Assembly (NCBI GenBank): GCA_002451275.1
Contig: DKBS01000020.1
Location: 1,319 to 15,574, forward strand
Direction: 5' to 3'
Origin: Planctomycetaceae bacterium UBA6894
Lineage (GTDB): Bacteria; Planctomycetota; Planctomycetia; Gemmatales; Gemmataceae
DNA length: 14,256 nt
This document shows positions 1 through 5,686 of this stretch, in pieces. A program made the translations under genes and the position numbers. Positions within the stretch are counted from its first letter, which is position 1, and each line of letters starts with the position of its first letter. Below the pieces are notes generated by a model. That model was not told the DNA's origin. It worked only from the letters and a program-made list of their open reading frames with translations, and ran no database searches.

Positions 1-713
1 AATTCGCGGCGGGAATTGGTGATGGTCCGCTCCAGGCGGGTCATCTGCATGTCGTTGGCCAGGTTGTATTTCAAATCGAGCCAGTTCTTGTAGCCCTTCA
101 CCACGGCCTTGAGGGCCATCACGCATTCGGTTTGGGAAGTGCCCTGAAAACGAATATTCAGCACATTGTTGGAGGCGGCGGTGGCACCAGCCTCCTTGGA
201 GCGCGTGATGCCCAGCCCGCCCCGCAAATATTCAATCAGCGGCTGGATTTCGCGCCCTTGGAACGGATTGATGGGGGTCGGGTTGGCACCGGTGCCGGCA
301 TCCGTGGCCGGCTGGCCCGCTGTGGTCCCCTGGGCCACACCGGTGGCGAACTCACCCTGCTGAAGCAGCGTGGCCGCTTCCTTGAGAACCTGGTCGCTCT
401 TGATCACGGTCACCTGGAGCTGGACGTAGTCATCCAGGATCGCCGTGCGGAAATCGCCGCCGATTTCGCCCTTCTTCTTCAGCACCATCAGGTCCACCGC
501 GGCCGCGTAAAATTGCTGCACCCGCAGGGTGAACAGTCCGGCAGCCACCAGGCCGATGATGGTGGTGACAATGATCAGCCCCATCCGCTGCTGCAGCATG
601 CGGAGGATATTCAGCGGATCCTCCGGAGGCCGCATGGCCTCCATGGGCACGCCGGTCCCCTGCTGTGCCTGCAGGGCCACATCGTTCAACCTGGGTTGCA
701 AACCGGAAGACAT
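1..713 (-). CDS. Wzz-type polysaccharide chain-length determinant / polysaccharide co-polymerase (partial, C-terminus beyond left edge)
   Basis: The frame is open from an ATG at 711-713 to the left edge, giving 237 residues without a stop. A hydrophilic N-terminus of about 44 residues is followed by one hydrophobic segment (about 45-65, beginning GLIIVTTIIGLVAAG). The sequence then continues into a predicted periplasmic region with helical stretches and the Wzz-like phrase DDYVQLQVTVIKSDQVLKEA (94-113). This layout (cytosolic tail, TM1, long periplasmic helices) is that of Wzz/Wzc/GumC proteins, which set the chain length of exported polysaccharide. Residues about 121-150 are rich in G, A, T and P and look like a low-complexity insert. 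A G-rich Shine-Dalgarno stretch lies about 8-13 bases before the ATG; a GTG two codons upstream is an alternative start. It lies 78 bases after the WecA-like gene and is probably co-transcribed. Whether a BY-kinase domain follows cannot be seen. Confidence 0.72.
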   Translation of the reverse strand, partial: MSSGLQPRLNDVALQAQQGTGVPMEAMRPPEDPLNILRMLQQRMGLIIVTTIIGLVAAGLFTLRVQQFYAAAVDLMVLKKKGEIGGDFRTAILDDYVQLQVTVIKSDQVLKEAATLLQQGEFATGVAQGTTAGQPATDAGTGANPTPINPFQGREIQPLIEYLRGGLGITRSKEAGATAASNNVLNIRFQGTSQTECVMALKAVVKGYKNWLDLKYNLANDMQMTRLERTITNSRRE

Positions 714-791
714 GACCACGCGCCCCCCTGGGGACAAAATGGGCCACCGGTGCTCCCCGGGACCCCTTTTCAGGACTGAGCCAGCAAGACT

Positions 792-2294
792 TTATGCTAA
801 CTGGTGAACAGGGCCCTTCACAGGCTGTTGGGCCTGAATCAGTTGCTCAAAACGGGCTAGCAAAGGCTGCAACTGCGCTAAAATCCGCCAAACCGTTTCA
901 TCCTGCGGATCACCCTGCAGGCTGACACGGCCGACAACCATACCCCGCAGCACCACGGGCAGTTCCGTTTTCCAGCATTTATCGGTGTCCAGCTTGCCGC
1001 CCAGCCGCTTCCAGCGGGCGTGGAAGGCCTCGTGCGCCACTGGCATGTTCACATCCAGAGTGATGGCCTGCAGGTTCAGTTCCAGGGCCTTCGCCAGCAG
1101 CTCTTCCCACAACTCTTCCCAAGGGCCTGAGCCCTGCAGGCGCACCAGCATGGAGTTGTTCTCCTCATCGCTGGACCCCTTTGCGGTGAAGGTTTGCTTC
1201 AGGCGGGCGTAAATCAACCGGCATTCAGACTTGCCGAACAGGTCGAAGACCACAAACCCAAGGCCCAAGAGGGCCAGGGTCAACCAGGCCACCCGGTCAT
1301 CCTGCCAGCGGAAAGCCAGCACCAGCGCGGTGGAGGTCACCAGGCCCAGAAAGGCCACCAGGATCATCACATGCGCCGGCTTCCACCCTGCCCTCGCCAG
1401 ACAGTGGTGCAAATGGCCCCGGTCGGCGGTGTAAATGCTTTTTCCGGTCAGCTTGCGGCGAACGATCGCGGCGGCGGTGTCGAGGATGGGCAGAAACAGC
1501 AGGCACACCGGCAAAGCCAAGGGGAGCGGGGCATCCCCTTTGCGCTCGAGGTTCACCGCCATCATGGTGAGCAACAGGCCCACCGACATGCTGCCGCTGT
1601 CGCCCAGGTAGACGCTGGCGGGCGGCCGGTTGTAGGTGAGAAAGCCCAGCAGGGCACCCGCCAACGCCACAGCCAAGAGCAGAGTGAGCGTCTGGCCCGA
1701 AAGGTAGGCCAAAACCGCCAAGGTCACCGAACCCACCAGGCCCACACTGGTGAGCAGACCGTCCATGCCGTCCAGCAGGTTGGCGGCGTTGATGGCGCCC
1801 AGGAAAAGGAAATAACTAAAGGGAATGGCCAAGGGCCCCAGCGGAATGGGCCTGGCCATGAATTCCACCTGATCCACCCGCAGGCCACCCGGCAGCACCA
1901 CCAGGGTGACCGCGACAATCTGGCCCAGCAGCTTGTGCCGGCCGCGCAGGTCGAACCGATCGTCCAGCACACCCACCATCACCAGCATGGCAACCCCACC
2001 CAAAAGGGCAGCCATGCGGCCCATGGGGGGCAGATCACCCGCCCCGTGCGCCAATTGCCACCAGACCCACAGTCCGGTGGTCAGCACAAGACCGGCAATG
2101 ACCACCAAACCACCCACGCGGGGGATGGGGTCCTTGTGAATTTTCCGGTGGCCATCGGGTTTATCCACCAGACCCAAAGGCACGGCCCAGCGGCGCAGCA
2201 CGGGTGTCAAAAGCAGGGCGGTGGCCAAGGCGCACATGAACGGCCAAGCCAGTTCCGCCAGATGGAGCGCCGGTGTTTCCGCCAAAAAGAGCAC
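792..2294 (-). CDS. WecA/TagO-like polyprenyl-phosphate glycosyl-1-phosphate transferase with extra C-terminal domain
   Basis: 500 residues with about ten hydrophobic segments up to residue 352. Superfamily motifs are in order: the DD pair 111-112 (VGVLDDRFDLRG), NLLDGMDGL at 172-180, GDSGS at 231-235 and HLHH at 294-297. The family moves a sugar-1-phosphate (usually HexNAc-1-P) from a UDP-sugar to undecaprenyl phosphate on the cytosolic face of the inner membrane, the first step of lipid-linked polysaccharide assembly. The HLHH motif and polysaccharide neighbours favour the WecA/TagO/Rfe branch over MraY. Residues about 355-500 are a soluble extension absent from E. coli WecA; see findings. 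The start is GTG (2292-2294), 12 bases after the stop of the NusG-like gene, with TGAGG as a likely ribosome site. The sugar used cannot be told from sequence. Confidence 0.9.
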   Translation of the reverse strand: MLFLAETPALHLAELAWPFMCALATALLLTPVLRRWAVPLGLVDKPDGHRKIHKDPIPRVGGLVVIAGLVLTTGLWVWWQLAHGAGDLPPMGRMAALLGGVAMLVMVGVLDDRFDLRGRHKLLGQIVAVTLVVLPGGLRVDQVEFMARPIPLGPLAIPFSYFLFLGAINAANLLDGMDGLLTSVGLVGSVTLAVLAYLSGQTLTLLLAVALAGALLGFLTYNRPPASVYLGDSGSMSVGLLLTMMAVNLERKGDAPLPLALPVCLLFLPILDTAAAIVRRKLTGKSIYTADRGHLHHCLARAGWKPAHVMILVAFLGLVTSTALVLAFRWQDDRVAWLTLALLGLGFVVFDLFGKSECRLIYARLKQTFTAKGSSDEENNSMLVRLQGSGPWEELWEELLAKALELNLQAITLDVNMPVAHEAFHARWKRLGGKLDTDKCWKTELPVVLRGMVVGRVSLQGDPQDETVWRILAQLQPLLARFEQLIQAQQPVKGPVHQLA

Positions 2295-2306
2295 GGTGTC
2301 GATGCC

Positions 2307-2867
2307 TCAGGAGACCTTGGCGAGCATCGCGTCGTCAAGCATTACAGACGCACCACGACGCAGAAAGTTCACCACCACCACGAATCGGCGCCCCGAAACA
2401 CTCGAAAGGATGGTGCCGGTTAGGCCCTTTAGGGGGCCTTGTTTGATCTCGACCTCCATGCCGGGCTCCAGCTTGTCCTCCGCGGTGACCGCAGCGCCAC
2501 AGGCGATCAGCGTGCGCACCTGACGGATGTCCGCATCAAATCGGGCCTGGTCCGGAACTATCTGTACCGAGGCCGCATGCCGGCAGGTGACACCCACATG
2601 GTGCTCCTCGTCGTCGGCGTAGAGGAACAGGTAGCCGGGGAAAATCGGCAGGAAGGAAGTGAACATCTTCCCGCGAATGATATGCCGCCTTTGGGAGCAC
2701 GGCATGAAATAGGGAATTTCCCGCTGGCGAAAAAAACGGGCCAGCATCTTTTCCTGACGGGGCCGGGTATGCACCAGCCGCCATTTACGCCCCCGCTCGC
2801 TCACCAGCAAATCGTGGTCGAACAGGTCCTCGGGGTAGGTGGCCGGTTCTTCGGGCAAAATCGGCAT
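2307..2867 (-). CDS. NusG paralogue (RfaH/UpxY-type transcription antitermination factor)
   Basis: 186 residues from the ATG at 2865-2867. The NGN domain starts at WRLVHTRPRQEK (29-40), the conserved NusG opening, and continues through FPGYLFLY (76-83). A linker leads to a C-terminal KOW domain (about 133-165, LEPGMEVEIKQGPLKGLTG). NusG-family proteins bind the RNA polymerase clamp and keep elongation going. Paralogues placed at the head of polysaccharide loci (RfaH, UpxY) act on those loci specifically. Here it sits directly before the WecA-like and Wzz-like genes, 12 bases from the next start, which fits that role. A longer reading from GTG at 2901-2903 is possible, but the ATG gives the usual short N-terminus and has AGGA upstream. 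It is unlikely to be the housekeeping NusG, which normally sits with ribosomal-protein genes. Confidence 0.85.
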   Translation of the reverse strand: MPILPEEPATYPEDLFDHDLLVSERGRKWRLVHTRPRQEKMLARFFRQREIPYFMPCSQRRHIIRGKMFTSFLPIFPGYLFLYADDEEHHVGVTCRHAASVQIVPDQARFDADIRQVRTLIACGAAVTAEDKLEPGMEVEIKQGPLKGLTGTILSSVSGRRFVVVVNFLRRGASVMLDDAMLAKVS

Positions 2868-2932
2868 AAACGGCAGCAATCCTGCGGGGACGAAAGACCT
2901 CACCGACCTGGGCTTTTGGTCTCAGGAAAAGG

Positions 2933-2971
2933 TAGCTCACAATTCCCACTGGGAGACGAAATAGTGAGCTA
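2933..2971 (-). promoter_or_regulatory. Inverted repeat in the leader of the NusG-paralogue operon; attenuator-like hairpin
   Basis: Perfect 8-base arms TAGCTCAC (2933-2940) and GTGAGCTA (2964-2971) enclose 23 bases. An inner hairpin TCCC-ACT-GGGA lies at 2944-2954. Read on the minus strand, the outer stem is followed by CCTTTTCC, so the RNA would look like a weak intrinsic terminator or pause site about 65 bases before the start codon. It could equally be a protein operator. The structure is seen; the function is inferred. Confidence 0.4.
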
Positions 2972-3000
2972 ACTGGATTGAATTGGCTTTTGATTACCGG

Positions 3001-3032
3001 AAACTCTCTCCCAACTTACTGAACGAGAGTTT
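3001..3032. repeat. Perfect 8-base inverted repeat in tRNA-nusG-like spacer
   Basis: AAACTCTC (3001-3008) and GAGAGTTT (3025-3032) form perfect arms around 16 bases. It lies between the proposed tRNA terminator and the attenuator-like hairpin. No downstream T-run supports a terminator call on the minus strand. The role is unknown. Confidence 0.3.
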
Positions 3033-3037
3033 TCCCC

Positions 3038-3075
3038 AAAAGGGGACAGATGATCGAGTGCTGGATCTCTGTCCC
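3038..3075 (-). terminator. Probable intrinsic terminator of tRNA-Leu
   Basis: On the minus strand the arms GGGACAGA (3075-3068) and TCTGTCCC (3050-3043) pair perfectly. The stem is prolonged by GATC/GATC after a one-base bulge, with an 8-base loop. CTTTT follows at once (3042-3038). It begins 19 bases after the tRNA 3' end. The T-run is short, and the bases CCCCTTTTGGGG just beyond can form a competing small hairpin, so termination may be partial. Confidence 0.5.
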
Positions 3076-3094
3076 AAAACGAAAGATTGGGCAG

Positions 3095-3178
3095 TGCCGA
3101 AGAGAGGACTCGAACCTCCACTCCCTTGCGAGAACTAGCTCCTGAGGCTAGCGCGTCTGCCAATTCCGCCACTTCGGC
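3095..3178 (-). tRNA. tRNA-Leu, anticodon CAG
   Basis: The 84-base minus-strand sequence folds as a class II tRNA. The acceptor stem GCCGAAG pairs with CTTCGGC, followed by discriminator A. The anticodon stem CTAGC/GCTAG holds the 7-base loop CTCAGGA, which places CAG as anticodon (reads CUG leucine codons). There is a long variable arm (CTC-GCAAG-GAG type), and the T-arm is GGAGG-TTCGAGT-CCTCT. The 3' CCA is not encoded (CTG follows the discriminator). No integrase gene or duplicated tRNA end is seen, so there is no sign that it serves as an attachment site here. Confidence 0.95.
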
Positions 3179-3252
3179 AACATTTTTAACAGTATCTGTG
3201 TTCCCGGAATCCGTCAAGGAAAGGGGCCGGTTTTCCTTGCCCCAAACTATTG

Positions 3253-4095
3253 TCAGACCGCCGTTTGTGCCGGTGCCGCGGTTTGCTGCACATTGTCTTC
3301 CCCTGCCCCGGTGGTACCGGCCAGGGGATTCCACGGGGTGCCGAAAACCGGATCGGAACAGAGAGCCCGGAGATCCGCCCACCAACCAGGCACCCCGTCC
3401 AGCCCCGCTTTTTCCCGCGCAAGGGTCAGGGGGATTGGCAATTCCTCGACCAGCGCCCCCAAAAAGGTCGCCTTGGCGATCATCTCCACGCGGGCAAAGG
3501 CGGTTGGAGATTGCAGGTTAAGCGCGGGGCCCATCTCCCGTCGCAGCATGCGGATGGGGGTTTCCGGGTCATTGCCGGGCACGGCCATCACCCAGCGGGC
3601 CGCCCCCCGACGCAGCCATGCTCCCCACCCCGGCCATCCGGGTTCCGGCTTAGGGTCCAGGGCCAGGCCCCACTGACCCAACCGACTCCACACACCGTGG
3701 AAAAACCGCCCCAGGCCACTCCAGCCCGACTGCGGGCGTGGGGCCAAAACCAAATGGGCCAGATCGAGTTTTTCAGCCATCTGCTTCAGCTTGTCGGGGC
3801 CCGGGTAGCCCTCCGGCGGCCCTCCCAGCAGCAGAATCCGCCCTGCACGGGCCTGCTCCAGCGCGCGCGATAGCCAGGGCCCCTGCCCCTCTCCAGGGTG
3901 CGGGTCCACCACCAAGGGGTCAGGAAACGCTGGGGAGGCCCATTCGGTTGCAGTGATGACCTGCGTGATTCCGGGCTGGCAGGGAAATGTCTGGATCAAG
4001 CTTTCAAGGGCGGCCAGTGCTTCGGGCCGATGATCAGTGATCACCAGCGTGAAGGGCTGTCCGGTCAACGATGGCGGTGGTTGATACTGCGGCAT
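3253..4095 (-). CDS. DPM1-like GT2 family protein, apparently without the DxD motif (possible pseudo-glycosyltransferase)
   Basis: 280 residues, no transmembrane segment. The order of elements resembles polyprenyl-phosphate sugar synthases (GT2, DPM1/ArnC type): an N-terminal strand FTLVIT (15-20) with a helix after it, a strand RILLLGGPPEGYP (86-98) where active enzymes have a D-x-D-Q-x-P segment, a basic stretch 120-145, GWGAWLRRGAARW (156-168) in place of the usual GCGF-(R/K)-(x)-R, and VEELPIPL (216-223) in place of VPV. The metal-binding acidic residues are not visible, so catalysis is doubtful. The ATG (4093-4095) has AAGGAA 8 bases upstream. The gene overlaps the ArnT-like gene by 62 bases, so the two are probably coupled. 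In related pairs the GT2 enzyme makes the lipid-linked sugar that the ArnT enzyme uses; here it may only be a partner protein. Assignment is by motif pattern, of moderate certainty. Confidence 0.6.
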   Translation of the reverse strand: MPQYQPPPSLTGQPFTLVITDHRPEALAALESLIQTFPCQPGITQVITATEWASPAFPDPLVVDPHPGEGQGPWLSRALEQARAGRILLLGGPPEGYPGPDKLKQMAEKLDLAHLVLAPRPQSGWSGLGRFFHGVWSRLGQWGLALDPKPEPGWPGWGAWLRRGAARWVMAVPGNDPETPIRMLRREMGPALNLQSPTAFARVEMIAKATFLGALVEELPIPLTLAREKAGLDGVPGWWADLRALCSDPVFGTPWNPLAGTTGAGEDNVQQTAAPAQTAV

Positions 4096-5686
4096 CGGCG
4101 CGTTCCTTGGTTCCCGGCACCGGGGCCGACGCCTCGAGGCGCACGCACACCAGCGGTTTGCCCACCGCTTTGTCGTCCGGATCGTGCGGCGAACGGGCTA
4201 TCGTTTGCACCCGCATGGACGGGGCGACAAACCACCCCTCCCCCAGGCGCTCCGGCTCGGTGACCACCAACACGCCCCCGAACCGGGTTGCCGCCTCCAA
4301 CAAGGGTGACCAGGTCACCAACGTTTCAAACGGCAGCCCCAGTGCATGGGCCAGCAGGTGATCTTCCACCTGAAAGAATACCAAACGCCCACCGGCCTGC
4401 CGGTTCATCCGGATGGTTTCCGCCAACACCGCGCGATCCCCCGGACCGGCCCCCTCCTGACGGGCCCACCAGCACCACCAGCCGGCACACCAAAGGCCCA
4501 GGCCACAGGCCGCACCATAGGCCAGCCCACGCATCCTGCCGGGGGATGCCTGCCTGGCCCATTGCCGGCAAGCCGGTCCCAAGGCACAACCAAGCCACAG
4601 GGCCAGACCGGGAAAGAGCGGAACCAGGTAATCGGCCCGCTTGAAACGGGCCAGGCTCAACAAGACCAGGCCACCCAGCACCCAGGCCAGGCCCCATCGG
4701 CCCAAGGCCTCGGACGGATTGCCGGGGTCTCCCCCCCGGCGACGCCACCAGAGCCAGCAGGCACCGGGAATCAGCAGGCTGGCCGGTAGGGCGCTCAAGG
4801 GCAATTGCCCCAGATAGAACCAGAACGGGTGCCCCCGCAACCGGCTGCCGCCGAGGCCACGGCCCACATGGTGCAGGCCGAAAAATTCCGCTCCGAATTG
4901 TCCGTCTGTCACCAGGTCGGCACGCCAGTACCACGGCCAAGCCGCCAGGCTGCCGGCCACCAGGGCGCACCCGCCCCAGAAGGCCCAGCGCCACAGGCCG
5001 GGATTTTTGGGCTCCATGGCCAACCGGCAGGCCAGCACTGCACCGGGCAGCACCACCGCCATTGGCCCCTTGATCAACCACCCCCAGGCGAAACAAACGG
5101 AGGCCGACACCAACCAGGCAACCCCGCGCCACCCGGTGGCCCCCCTGCCCCCTTCCAGCGCCAGCAAGCCCAGCGCGATGGCAGAGCCCAGGGCCGCATC
5201 GGTGCGGGCGGTTCGGGAAAGCCAGACAAACGCCGCCATGGTCACAAGCAGCAGGGTCGCAAGCTGTCCTTCAGCGCGGCAACCCCGCCAGGCTGTCAGT
5301 CCAAGGATCGCCCCAATCACCGCCAGGCCCGACAGGGCGGCGGGCAACCGCGTGGTCCAGGCATTCGGGCTGTCCAGCCCGAGCCATCGGGTGCATGCCG
5401 CCACGGCCCAGTAGTAGCCCGGCGGCTTTTGCGCCTCGAGGGTGCCGTCCGGCAGATGGGAAGGCCCCCACTGCCGGTGGTCCAGATACCACCGCGCGTT
5501 CAGGGCGGCCCGGGCCTCATGGCTGGCATCGAGCTCGCGCCGGCCGAGTTGAAAGAAGAACAGGAAAAGAGCCGCGCCCACCAACACCCACGGGGCGACT
5601 TTTCCCCATGCGGGCCCTGCAAACGGGGAATGGGCCTCCCCGCACTGCTCCGCCTTTTCAGGCGGCATGGCGCAGGCCCCCACCAT
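4034..5686 (-). CDS. ArnT/GT39-like integral membrane glycosyltransferase
   Basis: 550 residues (544 from the second ATG), with about ten or more hydrophobic segments over residues 30-425 and a soluble C-terminal part. Family features are the acidic loop after TM1, LDASHEARAALNARW (52-66, equivalent to the D-E-x-R/Y catalytic region), EAQKPPGYYW (84-93, the KPP motif), SRTARTDAALG (157-167), IKGP (206-209) and RFKRADYLVPLFPG (347-360). Such enzymes take a sugar from a polyprenyl-phosphate donor and add it to lipid A, a glycan or protein on the periplasmic side. The ATG at 5684-5686 has no clear ribosome site. The ATG at 5666-5668 is preceded by GGTGGGGG and is the better start, leaving an 11-base overlap with the ABC transporter gene. 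The first catalytic acidic pair is spaced D-x-x-x-E rather than the common D-E. Substrate unknown. Confidence 0.8.
   Translation of the reverse strand: MVGACAMPPEKAEQCGEAHSPFAGPAWGKVAPWVLVGAALFLFFFQLGRRELDASHEARAALNARWYLDHRQWGPSHLPDGTLEAQKPPGYYWAVAACTRWLGLDSPNAWTTRLPAALSGLAVIGAILGLTAWRGCRAEGQLATLLLVTMAAFVWLSRTARTDAALGSAIALGLLALEGGRGATGWRGVAWLVSASVCFAWGWLIKGPMAVVLPGAVLACRLAMEPKNPGLWRWAFWGGCALVAGSLAAWPWYWRADLVTDGQFGAEFFGLHHVGRGLGGSRLRGHPFWFYLGQLPLSALPASLLIPGACWLWWRRRGGDPGNPSEALGRWGLAWVLGGLVLLSLARFKRADYLVPLFPGLALWLGCALGPACRQWARQASPGRMRGLAYGAACGLGLWCAGWWCWWARQEGAGPGDRAVLAETIRMNRQAGGRLVFFQVEDHLLAHALGLPFETLVTWSPLLEAATRFGGVLVVTEPERLGEGWFVAPSMRVQTIARSPHDPDDKAVGKPLVCVRLEASAPVPGTKERADAAVSTTAIVDRTALHAGDH

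Noticed and set aside
1194..2423. 409-codon plus-strand open frame opposite the WecA-like gene
   Set aside because: Composition is dominated by Gln, His, Gly and Arg, typical of the antisense of a GC-rich hydrophobic membrane gene; no motif and no ribosome site.
3095..3178. tRNA-Leu as an integration site for a mobile element
   Set aside because: No integrase, no duplicate of the tRNA 3' end in the window, and the flanking genes read as ordinary chromosomal envelope genes.
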